33,776 bases of DNA from Candidatus Cloacimonadota bacterium (GTDB lineage: Bacteria > Cloacimonadota > Cloacimonadia > Cloacimonadales > Cloacimonadaceae). The notes under the pieces are model-generated. The model saw nothing but the letters and a program-made list of their open reading frames with translations. It did no database searches and was not told the DNA's origin. Of the stretch, positions 24,175 to 32,561 are shown piece by piece (position 1 is the first letter of the stretch; each line of letters starts with the position of its first letter). Made by a program: the position numbers and the translations under genes. The DNA is taken from assembly GCA_012516855.1 (NCBI GenBank), contig JAAYWB010000022.1:1-33776 (forward strand), read 5' to 3'.

Positions 24175-24387
24175 GACATTCCTCTGCAGTTGGTTCCTTT
24201 TGGGATAAATCTGTCGACTGTGTGATTATGTCAAGCAGGATGTATTCTTTTCAGAGGGAAATCGGCCAATAATTGTTCAAGGCAGGTAAAGGTTGGCAGA
24301 GAATGAAGCGGCGGAGACTTGTCCGCTTTTGCCTGTCGCTGACAATCTGACTGATTCATCGGGAGGAGCCTATTTCGCTCGACATGT

Positions 24388-24416
24388 TTGACAAAATCTG
24401 GCCAGAGAGTTTTAGT
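24388..24416 (+). promoter_or_regulatory. Sigma70-type promoter before the SBBP pseudogene and acetyltransferase
   Basis: A perfect -35 TTGACA (24388-24393), a 17-base spacer and a -10-like TTTAGT (24411-24416, 4 of 6 matches) lie about 25 bp before the ATG of the broken gene. It may still drive the acetyltransferase at 24698. The 24175-24387 stretch upstream shows no gene. Confidence 0.55.
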
Positions 24417-24443
24417 GTAAATATCCGGCCTCAGGGAGGAAAA

Positions 24444-24656
24444 ATGAAGGCGGTTCAAAGCTTTGTGATGTGCATTGTCCTGCTCTTCGGAGCGGCGGTT
24501 TTGACAGCGCAGGCGCCCGAATGGAAGTGGGCGGTTATCTCGAGAGGGGTTTTTCGCGTTGAAGGTCAGTCCGTAGCCCTCGACAGCCAGGGTAACTAGT
24601 ATGTCGCCGGAAAGTTTGTAGACACAGCCGCTTTCGGCAGCCACAACCTGACATGA
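24444..24656 (+). pseudogene. Broken secreted SBBP (beta-propeller repeat) protein
   Basis: A strong ribosome site (GGGAGGA) and an ATG start a signal-peptide protein (MKAVQSFVMCIVLLFGAAVL, then TAQA). It continues 'WAVISRGVFRV' and 'VALDSQGN', then meets TAG at 24597-24599. The same frame goes on beyond the stop as 'YVAGKFVDTAAFGSHNLT', which completes the SBBP repeat pattern (DSQGNxYVAGxFxxTAxFG), and then meets TGA at 24654-24656. The rest of the gene is absent. The signal peptide and half a repeat survive; two stops and a large deletion inactivate it. Confidence 0.82.
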
Positions 24657-24697
24657 AGTGGATACGGAATACCGATTTGCTATTGGAGAGGCTTAAC

Positions 24698-25249
24698 ATG
24701 GCAAACGAGATAAAAGGACAAAAGGTTACTCTGCGAGACCTGACCGATGCTGATTTGAATGATTATCGAAAATGGTTTATAAAAGGGCTCGAATGGACCA
24801 AATGGGATGCGCCTTGGGAGGAAATGAGTGATACATTTGCCCAGAGCTTTATCCAAAAGCTATCCGAAAGACTGTCAAAAGGAGCCCAAGAGAAAAGAAC
24901 GCGGTTTGAAATAGAAGTGGATGGCACTCATATTGGTTGGGTTTCTTCTTACTTCATTGAGAATAATCCGGACTTCCTGGCAGTTGGTATTGTCGTCCCG
25001 GAGGAAAATTTCTGGGGTAAGGGCATAGGCAAAGAAGCATCGCAACTGTGGGTTGAATACCTGTTTGAAAACCCTGGATTGGAATACATTTACTGTGAAA
25101 CTTGGTCAGGTAATGAAAGAATGGTGCGTTTGGCCCTTGGTGTCGGTTTTGAAATCATTGAAGATGACAAGGTGCTGAAACATAACGGGATAAAGTATCA
25201 CAAACTCAAATTCAGGATTGGCAATATATCCGCACCTCAAGGCAACTAA
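24698..25249 (+). CDS. GNAT-family N-acetyltransferase
   Basis: The 183-residue protein has a GNAT fold: 'KVTLRDLTDADLNDYRKWF' at the N-terminus, 'FEIEVDGTHIGWVSSYFIE' (beta hairpin), 'VGIVVPEENFWGKGIGKEAS' holding the acetyl-CoA loop, and 'VRLALGVGFEIIED' at the end. It resembles acetyltransferases acting on small molecules or protein N-termini; the substrate is unknown. TTGGAGAGG lies before ATG 24698. The gene is clearly richer in A+T than its neighbours and sits right behind a decayed gene, which suggests later acquisition. Confidence 0.85.
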   Translation: MANEIKGQKVTLRDLTDADLNDYRKWFIKGLEWTKWDAPWEEMSDTFAQSFIQKLSERLSKGAQEKRTRFEIEVDGTHIGWVSSYFIENNPDFLAVGIVVPEENFWGKGIGKEASQLWVEYLFENPGLEYIYCETWSGNERMVRLALGVGFEIIEDDKVLKHNGIKYHKLKFRIGNISAPQGN

Positions 25250-25448
25250 GGACCCGAAACGAAATAGACTTCTGTTACCTGACTCCAGCGGAATAACCAC
25301 AATGCTGGAGAGCCTTTTCCAACTGCGCGGTGCTTTTTTGGCCCCAAACCCTTCCTCTGCCGGGAGCTGGAGCTTTTTCATTGACAGGGAAACAGCCGCC
25401 AAATCAGATGTCCGAAAAAGGCAAATAGAGATTGGCGGTAAGATTCCC

Positions 25449-26609
25449 ATGCGCAAAAAATGGAAGATAGTCATAATCATAGTGGCGGCATTGCTGCTGC
25501 TGTTTCTTGGGCTGAGGCAGTGCGGAAAGGCTGCCCAGGGCAAGGCGGCGGCTTTGGGCGTGACTCCCAGCCACAAGGTGGCGAAGGGCGAAATCGTGGC
25601 GCGGGTGGAAATCACGGGTGAATTGCAGCCTGAGACGGTGGTTTCTATCAAATCCAAGGTTTCGGGCCGGATCGTGAAACTCTACGCGGACGAAAACGAC
25701 TTCGTGAAGAAAGGGGACGTGATCGCGGACATCGAGCCGGACTATAACCAGGCGAACACGCTGTTCAGCACGAAAGCCCAGCTCAGCCGGGCGGAACTGC
25801 GGCTGAAAAACGCCCGGGACGATCTGGCGGACAAAAAGATCCTGCTTGACAAGGGTTACATCCCCCGGGAAAGCTATGACGCTGCCCGGGACGAACTGAG
25901 CTCGGCTGAAATCGAGTTTCGCCAGGCGCAAAGCCAGTATGAGGCTATCCAGGACATGGACGTGCCCGGCAAGGTTGTCCACGTCATCGCGCCCGCTTCC
26001 GGAACAGTGATAGAGCGCACAGTGAACGAAGGCGAAATGGTGCAGTCCAGCCTCACCAGCTTTGGCGAGGGAACTGTGGTGATGAAGATCGCGGACCTTT
26101 CGCGAATGGTGGTGAAGAGCAATATCAACGAGGTGGACATCGGCAAATTCCATCTGGGGCAGGAAGCCAAAATCAAGCTGGATGCGCTGCCTTACGAGGA
26201 CTTCTCCGGCTCGATCGTGAAGATTGCTCCCGCGGCCATCAAGGAAAACAACGCCAAGGTCTTTCCCGTGGAAATCAGCATCAACGCCACCGGGGAAACA
26301 GCAAAGCCCGGATTGACCGCGGCGGTGACCATCATCGGCGAATCGCGCCAGAACGTATTGGTGATCCCCATCCGCGCGGTGTTCACCGACGACAAGAATC
26401 AGGATATCGTGTATCTGAAGCCCAAAGAGGACAAGGCCGCCAAAGATCAAAAGAATGTCCCGCCAAGCCAGCCTTTGCCCATCCCGGTGACCTTGGGCGC
26501 CAATGACCTCCAGAACGTGGAAGTGATCTCCGGTCTGAAGGAAGGCGACGAAATCCTGCTCGCGGAGCCCCCGGGGCAGAATAATTTTATGCGCATGATG
26601 ATGAGGTAA
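25449..26609 (+). CDS. HlyD/RND-type efflux adaptor (membrane fusion protein)
   Basis: The 386-residue protein has a single N-terminal membrane anchor (about 5-22, KIVIIIVAALLLLFLGL) and then the adaptor architecture. A biotinyl-lipoyl half (about 48-95) has 'VEITGELQPETVVSIKSKVS' and 'GRIVKLYADENDFVKKGDVI'. A coiled-coil hairpin (about 100-165) precedes the second lipoyl half with 'IAPASGTVIERTVNEGEMVQ' and beta-barrel domains. It resembles MacA/AcrA adaptors and would span the periplasm. It lies 4 bp before the ABC ATPase, so it is the first gene of the export operon. ATG 25449 is chosen because the membrane anchor starts there, although its ribosome site is weak. Confidence 0.9.
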   Translation: MRKKWKIVIIIVAALLLLFLGLRQCGKAAQGKAAALGVTPSHKVAKGEIVARVEITGELQPETVVSIKSKVSGRIVKLYADENDFVKKGDVIADIEPDYNQANTLFSTKAQLSRAELRLKNARDDLADKKILLDKGYIPRESYDAARDELSSAEIEFRQAQSQYEAIQDMDVPGKVVHVIAPASGTVIERTVNEGEMVQSSLTSFGEGTVVMKIADLSRMVVKSNINEVDIGKFHLGQEAKIKLDALPYEDFSGSIVKIAPAAIKENNAKVFPVEISINATGETAKPGLTAAVTIIGESRQNVLVIPIRAVFTDDKNQDIVYLKPKEDKAAKDQKNVPPSQPLPIPVTLGANDLQNVEVISGLKEGDEILLAEPPGQNNFMRMMMR

Positions 26610-26613
26610 CGAG

Positions 26614-27687
26614 ATGATAGAGATCAAAGGTCTGTCGCGCAGCTTTGGCCAGATCAAGGCCGTGGACAGGGTTAGCTTCGCTGTGGAAAGCGGCGAAATA
26701 GTGGGTTTTCTGGGCCCCAATGGCGCTGGGAAGACCACCACGATGCGCATGATGGTGGGCTACCTGCAGCCGGATGAAGGAAGCATCGAGCTTGACGGGC
26801 ATAGCGTTTTTGACGACCCCATCACCGCCAGCGCCCGCATTGGCTATCTGCCGGAACACAATCCCCTTTACCCGGAAATGTCGGTGGGGGAATTCCTTAT
26901 CTACCTGGGCCATCTGCGTCGGATGAAAGAGGCGAAGCTGGGGGAAAGGCTGGAATTCGTTCGCGAAGCCTGCGGCCTGGACGAGGTCTGGAACCAGCGC
27001 ATCGCCACTCTTTCCAAGGGTTACCGGCAGCGTACCGGGCTGGCGGGGGCAATTCTCCACGATCCTGAAGTGCTCATCCTGGACGAGCCCACCGGCGGAC
27101 TGGACCCCAATCAGATAATGGAAATCCGCGAACTCATCCGCGACTTGGGACAGGCCAAGACCGTGCTGCTCTCCAGCCACATCATGCAGGAAGTGCAGGC
27201 CCTGTGTTCGCGCGTTATCATCATCAACAAGGGCCGCGTGATAGTTGACGACAGGATTGAAAACCTGGGCGCCCACATCTCCGGTTTCCAGCGCGTGATT
27301 CTGGAACTCGAGGCGATGGAACCGGATTTTGATCCCTGGCTGAGTCAATACCCGGAGGTGAAGCTGGATTCGCGATCCCAAAACGGAGAGGCTTGCTTGC
27401 TGCATTTCCTTGCCCCGCCAGAAACCGACATCCGCAGGGAGCTTTCAGCCTTCGTGGCAGCCCAGGGCTGGCACTTGCTGAGCATCTACCAGGAAAAGCA
27501 AAGCCTGGAACACATCTTCCACGAGCTTACCTCGCAGGAGGAAATCCCGGTGGAGGAGGAGCCCCAGCTTCCCCAGGAGGAGATTGGCAAACTGGTGGCT
27601 AGGCATGACCCCATCGACAGTGACCTCATCTGCCCCGGGGAGGACCTGCCCCCGGAAAACGGCAACAACAACAAGGAGCAGCAATGA
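26614..27687 (+). CDS. ABC-2 type transporter ATPase, GldA-like
   Basis: The 357-residue ATPase has Walker A GPNGAGKTT (about 34-42), 'RIGYLPEHNPLYPEMSVGEF' (Q-loop region, typical of GldA), signature LSKGYRQRTGLA, Walker B VLILDEPTGGLDPNQ and 'LLSSHIMQEV' (H-loop). The C-terminal 110 residues extend past the ATPase core and end in an acidic, Pro/Asn-rich tail ('EEEPQLPQEE', 'PENGNNNKEQQ'). In Bacteroidota, GldA works with GldF and GldG; here the next two genes look like those partners. The stop overlaps the permease start (ATGA). Confidence 0.93.
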   Translation: MIEIKGLSRSFGQIKAVDRVSFAVESGEIVGFLGPNGAGKTTTMRMMVGYLQPDEGSIELDGHSVFDDPITASARIGYLPEHNPLYPEMSVGEFLIYLGHLRRMKEAKLGERLEFVREACGLDEVWNQRIATLSKGYRQRTGLAGAILHDPEVLILDEPTGGLDPNQIMEIRELIRDLGQAKTVLLSSHIMQEVQALCSRVIIINKGRVIVDDRIENLGAHISGFQRVILELEAMEPDFDPWLSQYPEVKLDSRSQNGEACLLHFLAPPETDIRRELSAFVAAQGWHLLSIYQEKQSLEHIFHELTSQEEIPVEEEPQLPQEEIGKLVARHDPIDSDLICPGEDLPPENGNNNKEQQ

Positions 27688-28406
27688 ATCCCGCCCTCAC
27701 CATCGCCAAAAAGGAATACTCGCTGGCACTTCGCTCCCTGGGCACCTACATCATCTTCGGCGTTTTCCTTCTCGCTGCCGGCATCTGGTTTGCCCTCACG
27801 GCCCTCAAGCTGGGAGTGGCGGACATGCGCGAAACTCTGGCCAGAATGCACTCCCTGTTCCTCTTTTTCATCCCGGCTATCACCATGGGTAGCATCGCCA
27901 AAGAGCGCAGCAGCGGGACCCTGGAGCTGATTTCCACCCTGCCCATCAGGTTGGGGCACATCGTTTGGGGAAAATTCCTGGCTGCCTGGGCGCAACTGGC
28001 CACTGTTCTGGCTTTTAGCCTCGTTTTTGCCGCCCTGATCTTCATCTTCGGAGTCGGAGTGGATGCCGGCGCCATTTTCACCGGCTACCTAGGCCTGCTC
28101 TGTGCCGGGGCGGCTTACATCGCCATCGGCATCTTTGCCAGCAGCCTCACGGAAAACCAGGTGCTGGCCTTCATCACCGCCCTGGCCATCTCCGGAGTCC
28201 TGTTCCTGCTGGGCCGCCTGGGCGAACTGATTCCCCTGAAGCTCTTTGCCGCCCTCGAGTATTTCGGCTTCGACTACCATCTGAATAGCTTCATCAAGGG
28301 AGTGATCGACACCCGCGACCTCATCTGGTTTGCCGCGGTCACCTTCATCTTTATGCTGCTGGCCCAATTCCGCCTCCAGAGCGCAAACCTGATGCAGGAG
28401 AGATAA
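27684..28406 (+). CDS. ABC-2 type permease, GldF-like
   Basis: The 240-residue membrane protein has six hydrophobic segments (about 20-38, 58-72, 95-120, 130-152, 160-180 and 213-232). It begins 'MNPALTIAKKEYSLALRSLG' and has the 'SIAKERSSGTLELISTLPI' loop that marks the ABC-2/GldF permease family, followed by 'GHIVWGKFLAAWAQL'. It would form the channel energised by the upstream ATPase. It overlaps that gene by 4 bp and sits one base before the GldG-like gene. Confidence 0.92.
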   Translation: MNPALTIAKKEYSLALRSLGTYIIFGVFLLAAGIWFALTALKLGVADMRETLARMHSLFLFFIPAITMGSIAKERSSGTLELISTLPIRLGHIVWGKFLAAWAQLATVLAFSLVFAALIFIFGVGVDAGAIFTGYLGLLCAGAAYIAIGIFASSLTENQVLAFITALAISGVLFLLGRLGELIPLKLFAALEYFGFDYHLNSFIKGVIDTRDLIWFAAVTFIFMLLAQFRLQSANLMQER

Positions 28407-28407
28407 C

Positions 28408-29973
28408 ATGAACACCCGCAGCCAAATTTTCGGAACCTACGCCGTCAAAATCCTCATCGCCGTCCTCGCGCTCATTCTGGCCAGCTTCCTCTATTTGCGC
28501 CTGGATGCAAGCAGCAGCCGCGCCCATTCCCTCAGTAAGGCCACCAAAGCTAGCCTGCGCTCCCTGCAGGAAAAGGTGGTGGTTAAAGTCTTCGCCTCTA
28601 ACGACCTGCCCCAGCAACTGAGCAGCCTGAACCGCGACCTGAAGGACATGCTGGAAGAGTTTCAGCGCAATTCGCGCGGCAAGCTAAAATATGAGTATGT
28701 AAGGGCCAAAAGCACCGAAGAGCTTATCGACGAGGCCCGGCAATACAACATCCCGCCCCTGAACGCCACCATCTATGAGGAAGACAAGATGGTGAGCAAG
28801 GAAATCGTCTTCGGTGTGAGCTTTGAAGGCGGGGGCAAATCTTCATCGATGTATCTGCGCCCGGGCATGGAGACAATGCTGGAATACCAACTCCTCAAAG
28901 AGGTTAACAAACTTCAGCCGGAAACGCTGCCCAAGGTTGCTTTCTTCGCCGATTCGCTGGCCCTGATGTATCAGTATGCCTATTATCAGGACAACGTGGC
29001 GACCTTTTTCCTGGAACTGACGGAGAACTACAACCTCGAAGTCACCAGGCTGGACAGCCTGCCCCAGGCCCCGGTGATGCTCTGCATGGGCGTGGTGGAT
29101 TCGCTTTCCACCCTCCAGCTCTACCATCTGGACCAATACCTGATGCGGGGCGGGGAGGTGGTGATGCTTCAGGACAGGGCTTTGGTGACCTACAGCTCCC
29201 AGGGTACGGGCGTTTCGGAGGTGAACAGCAACGTCTTCCGGCTGCTGGAACACTACGGGATTTTCATCAAGCCGAACATCGTTCTGGATGAGGAATGTGA
29301 GCTTGGCAGGGGCTCCGCCCTCGGCACCCAGGTGCCCTATCCCTTCTTCCCCCGGCTAAAACCCAATCCCGATGTGCCTTACGCCCTCGGTTTCGATCCC
29401 ATCGTGATGAACATAGCCTCGGAACTGGTCACGATGCCTGGCTCGAAGCTGAAGCGCTTGCCTGTTTTGACGACCTCCGGAAAGTCAAATTCCCTGATGG
29501 GGCCTTATTTCAACATCGAGGAAGCGATCAACCGCAGCCAGGAACCCGGCTGGCTGAGCATGCCGCCAATGACCGTGGCAGCGGAATTCAGCGGCCCGCT
29601 CAAAAGCTTTTTCTCCCAAGCACTTACGGACAGCACCTTCCACCCCTCCAACCCCAGTGGCCGCGTCATCCTCTTCGGAGACAGCGAGTTCAACCTGGAA
29701 TTCGGCTCCGGCGCCTACATGGTGCAAAACGCCATTGACCACCTGCTGGGACGCGCCGAAATGGTGAAGCTGCGCTCGCAAAAGACGGTCTATAACCGCC
29801 TGGGCGTGGACGTTTACATGGGCAGGAACCAGATGCGCCCCGCCGAACCTGCCAAAACGATATCCAACCTCACCCTGGGCTTCAAGCTCACCGCCATCCT
29901 ACTGCCTCTGCTGCTTCTGGCCTTTGTGGGCTTCGCGCAGGCTTACAGGCGCTCGAACCGGGGGACTCTGTGA
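28408..29973 (+). CDS. GldG-like ABC transporter auxiliary protein
   Basis: The 521-residue protein has an N-terminal membrane anchor (about 10-30), a large extracytoplasmic domain and a C-terminal membrane segment (about 486-510, FKLTAILLPLLLLAFVGFAQ). The pattern 'SKATKASLRSLQEKVVVKVF' followed by 'LNRDLKDMLEEF' and 'EYVRA' is that of the GldG/ABC-transporter auxiliary family (PF09822-type). 'MRGGEVVMLQDRALV' and 'SGRVILFGDSEF' are typical of its Rossmann-like part. It probably forms a complex with the GldF-like permease; the cargo is unknown. AGGAGA lies before ATG 28408. It overlaps the next gene by 4 bp. Confidence 0.9.
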   Translation: MNTRSQIFGTYAVKILIAVLALILASFLYLRLDASSSRAHSLSKATKASLRSLQEKVVVKVFASNDLPQQLSSLNRDLKDMLEEFQRNSRGKLKYEYVRAKSTEELIDEARQYNIPPLNATIYEEDKMVSKEIVFGVSFEGGGKSSSMYLRPGMETMLEYQLLKEVNKLQPETLPKVAFFADSLALMYQYAYYQDNVATFFLELTENYNLEVTRLDSLPQAPVMLCMGVVDSLSTLQLYHLDQYLMRGGEVVMLQDRALVTYSSQGTGVSEVNSNVFRLLEHYGIFIKPNIVLDEECELGRGSALGTQVPYPFFPRLKPNPDVPYALGFDPIVMNIASELVTMPGSKLKRLPVLTTSGKSNSLMGPYFNIEEAINRSQEPGWLSMPPMTVAAEFSGPLKSFFSQALTDSTFHPSNPSGRVILFGDSEFNLEFGSGAYMVQNAIDHLLGRAEMVKLRSQKTVYNRLGVDVYMGRNQMRPAEPAKTISNLTLGFKLTAILLPLLLLAFVGFAQAYRRSNRGTL

Positions 29974-30926
29974 AAAAGAACAAGCTGGTTCTGCTGGCTG
30001 TTTTTCTGTTGATGCTGGCGTCGGTGGTCATACTGGTGCTCACCCGCCGCGACCGGGAAAGCAACAGGGCAATCTTCAGCGCCGACAGCACGGTGGTGGC
30101 CGCCATCGAAATCGCCAGCCCGGACACCAGCATCTCCTTCGCCCTGGAAAACGGCAGGTGGCGCATCACCAAACCCGTCGCGTGGGACGTGGAGGAAGGC
30201 CATTTCCAGCTTTTCATGCGGGATGTGATCCTGAAGCAATATTCCACGGAGCCCATCGCCTCCGGCAAAGAGGCCCTCAAACAGTATCGACTCACGAAGG
30301 ACAATGCCTTGCGGATAAAGGCGTTCGACGCCCGAAACAAGCTGCTGCGCGAGGTCTGGTTCGGCGATTTGGGCAATCCCTTCGATTACTTCTGTTTCGC
30401 CGGCGGGACCAACGTTTTCCAGATCCGGAGCAAGGTGAACTCCTTCTATGGCCCCAAGCTGGAATCCTGGCGCTCGCCCTACGCGCTCAGCCTCTTTTCC
30501 GACCAGTTGCTCACCATCAATATAAAGCACCAGAAAAACAGCTATGAACTCACCCGGAACGGCGATATCTGGCACTACAGCGACAATATTGAGGATTTCG
30601 ACATTCCGCCGGGCAACCTGGTGATGGGCAAACTGCTGAACGCCCTTTCCCATCTGGGTTCGCACACCATGCTTAGCGGCGAGACCCTGCCTCCGGCCTC
30701 TTCCGTCCCCGCCCCGGAATGTGAGGTGGACCTGATGCTGAACGACAATTCCCGGGTGAAGCTCAGCTTCCATGCCTGGGAGGACAAAAACTACCTGCTC
30801 AAAATAGACCGCTATCCGGACAGCTATTTCGTGGTGCTTTTCGACACCGTGTTCCGCTTCACCCGCCACGCCGCGCTGTTCCGGGCAGTGGTGGGCGACC
30901 CCAGCTCGATTGAACCTCAAAATTAG
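29970..30926 (+). CDS. DUF4340 domain protein of the GldG-type transporter operon
   Basis: The 318-residue protein has an N-terminal membrane anchor (about 5-24, LVLLAVFLLMLASVVILVLT). The soluble part contains 'ENGRWRITKPVAWDVEEGHF' and 'YRLTKDNALRIKAF', the DUF4340 pattern seen in genes next to gldG in many bacteria. The start codon is GTG, overlapping the previous stop (GTGA, 29970-29973). It is presumably an accessory extracytoplasmic subunit of the ABC complex; its actual function is not known. Confidence 0.87.
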   Translation: MKKNKLVLLAVFLLMLASVVILVLTRRDRESNRAIFSADSTVVAAIEIASPDTSISFALENGRWRITKPVAWDVEEGHFQLFMRDVILKQYSTEPIASGKEALKQYRLTKDNALRIKAFDARNKLLREVWFGDLGNPFDYFCFAGGTNVFQIRSKVNSFYGPKLESWRSPYALSLFSDQLLTINIKHQKNSYELTRNGDIWHYSDNIEDFDIPPGNLVMGKLLNALSHLGSHTMLSGETLPPASSVPAPECEVDLMLNDNSRVKLSFHAWEDKNYLLKIDRYPDSYFVVLFDTVFRFTRHAALFRAVVGDPSSIEPQN

Positions 30927-31335
30927 CCGCTGCCGGGAACTCGATCCCGACCTCTTCCAGAGCATTACCGCCATCTGGCTCGAAACCGGGATCAGTAACC
31001 CCGCCCGGGCTGACAGCTTCGGAGCTGTGCAGAACAACCTCAGCCAGAACGGGACCATGCTCCTGGCCTGGCTGGACGGCATTCTGGTTGGCACAGCCTG
31101 GCTCAGCCACGATTTCCGCAGGCTCTACATCCACCACATGGCCGTGTCGCCCGAATTCCAAAACCGGGGCATCGGCCGCGCCCTGCTGGAGGAAGCCCTT
31201 TCCATCGCCCGCGACAACGGCTGGCAGGCCAAACTGGAGGTTCACGTTGAAAACGCCGCTGCCCGGCATCTTTACTCCTCCTATGGCTTTACGGACCTCG
31301 AGGGCTACATCGTGATGATCAGAAGAGAGGGTTGA
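30910..31335 (+). CDS. GNAT-family N-acetyltransferase overlapping the DUF4340 gene
   Basis: The 141-residue protein has the GNAT core 'YIHHMAVSPEFQNRGIGRAL', which includes the acetyl-CoA loop QNRGIG, and then 'AAARHLYSSYGFTDLEGYIV'. The only reasonable start is TTG 30910, inside the end of the previous gene (17-bp overlap), because the next ATG would remove the first beta strands. It is the last gene of the operon. The substrate is unknown. Confidence 0.87.
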   Translation: MNLKISRCRELDPDLFQSITAIWLETGISNPARADSFGAVQNNLSQNGTMLLAWLDGILVGTAWLSHDFRRLYIHHMAVSPEFQNRGIGRALLEEALSIARDNGWQAKLEVHVENAAARHLYSSYGFTDLEGYIVMIRREG

Positions 31336-31370
31336 CCTAAAGAGCTATAAACCCTTGGTCGCCGCAATGC

Positions 31371-31608
31371 CCCGCCAAACAGGCCCTTAGCGCCCGCGAC
31401 CATCCCTCTCCCACGCCCCTTGCACAATGCCCGCATCAAATGCGGGAATCATGCGGGAGGCGAAACCAAGGCCAAAGAAAGAGCCTTAACGGCCCGACCA
31501 TACGCTGGCGTCGAGCGAGGAACGAGCATCGACGGCAGCAATGAATGATTATTCCAATACCTCCTGTCATCCCTGCTCACTACGTTCGCTGTACGCCAGG
31601 CTCCGAGG
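31371..31608 (-). repeat. Intergenic multi-hairpin repeat, copy 5 (reverse), full form
   Basis: This complete reverse-oriented copy has GGCCCTTAGCGCCCGCGA, the long hairpin with inner CCCGCAT/ATGCGGG arms (31428-31444 and flanks), AGAGCCTTAACGGCCCGA, the first hairpin (CTGGCGTCGAGCGAGGAACG ... ATCGACGGCAGC) and the extended tail ending GCTGTACGCCAGGCTCCGAG. The last 99 bases (31510-31608) match copy 6 with 3 differences by eye. It lies 35 bp after the acetyltransferase stop. The 31609-31790 stretch shows no gene. Confidence 0.9.
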
Positions 31609-31792
31609 AAAAAGGCGATATGGCGAGCGCGGTTACTTTTACAATCCACAAAATCTGTGTGAGCTTCCAATTACCCTGTTCCACTCACATCTCATTCACT
31701 TCCGGCTGACTTCCCAATGGTCCAATGGGAACTGAAGGGGAGGCGGTAAGGATGTGGATGCGAAAGGGCAAAAAGGGAAATACACGGCTAGG

Positions 31793-32236
31793 TCAGTTAT
31801 TATTTATATATTTCTGCAGATCGGAGCTAAGTTGCTGACATATTTCTTGTATTTCTGGCATAGAATTCTTTGGAGGATAAGCACCACTTTCAAGCTTTCC
31901 TACTGTGAACTTGGTGATAACCTGATTGTCTAAGCATACTATCTTGAGCGAATAACTACACCATAACATAGTTAATGCCATAGGTATCTGCATTTGGGGG
32001 TTGGCTATTAAAGTGCCTGTTTCAGGCTGGCGCAAGGTAATGACTTTATTCGCATTTGCTATGTTTATGCTAAGCCACTCTTCAGCTAAATAATAACTGG
32101 TCTTTTGGTCCTTAGATGTTTCGTTAGTGTATGTATAGACACCTTCGCCGTCATCAAGCGTAAAACGAGGGGCTGAGTTCGCACAGCCGCAGATTAATGC
32201 ACAGAGAATTAAGCCAAATACGATTCTTACCATCAT
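31793..32236 (-). CDS. Small predicted lipoprotein of unknown function
   Basis: The 147-residue protein starts MMVRIVFGLILCALICGC. A hydrophobic stretch ends in a lipobox-like ICGC, so Cys18 is the likely lipidated residue. The mature part has no motif I recognise; it is rich in Thr, Asn and Tyr and ends 'SDLQKYINNN'. Two adjacent ATGs (32236 and 32233) could serve as the start, behind GAAGAAG. The A+T-rich composition, unlike the main block, and its place between a repeat and an insertion sequence suggest acquired DNA. No function is assigned. Confidence 0.72.
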   Translation of the reverse strand: MMVRIVFGLILCALICGCANSAPRFTLDDGEGVYTYTNETSKDQKTSYYLAEEWLSINIANANKVITLRQPETGTLIANPQMQIPMALTMLWCSYSLKIVCLDNQVITKFTVGKLESGAYPPKNSMPEIQEICQQLSSDLQKYINNN

Positions 32237-32454
32237 ATCTTTCTTCTTCAAGTGTATTTAGGTACTGATAAGACTATAGAGTCCCAAAAGTTGGTGTATA
32301 ATCCAACTCATTGTTCTTCAGGATATTTGAGGGCATTAAATATCCCTCATTATAATCATTCTTATACTAGAGCCAAACGTTAGGTTGCATTCTTTTGATC
32401 TTGCTAATCTAAGTCAAGCTTTTTTCCAACATATTAACTTGCCGTGACGGTCTA

Positions 32455-32559
32455 GCTGTCGTCGAGCGAGGAACGAGCATCGACGGCAGCAATGAATGAT
32501 TATTCCAATACCTCCTGTCGTCCATGCTCACTGCGTTCGCTGTACGCCAGGCTCCGAGG
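32455..32559 (-). repeat. Intergenic multi-hairpin repeat, copy 6 (truncated, reverse)
   Basis: Only the first hairpin (GTCGAGCGAGGAACGAGCAT ... CGACGGCAGC) and the tail ending GCTGTACGCCAGGCTCCGAG are present. By eye, 96 of 99 bases match copy 5. The copy stops at GCTGTC (32455), where unrelated sequence begins, so the hairpin half of the element is missing. The 32252-32454 stretch before it is A+T-rich with no gene. Confidence 0.9.
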
Positions 32560-32561
32560 CC

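Noticed and set aside
25404-26750. 448-codon open frame antisense to the efflux adaptor
   Set aside because: His/Arg-rich shadow spanning two real genes; no domain.
166-32559. Interspersed repeats as a CRISPR array
   Set aside because: Copies are kilobases apart, in both orientations and with no regular spacers; no cas genes are present.
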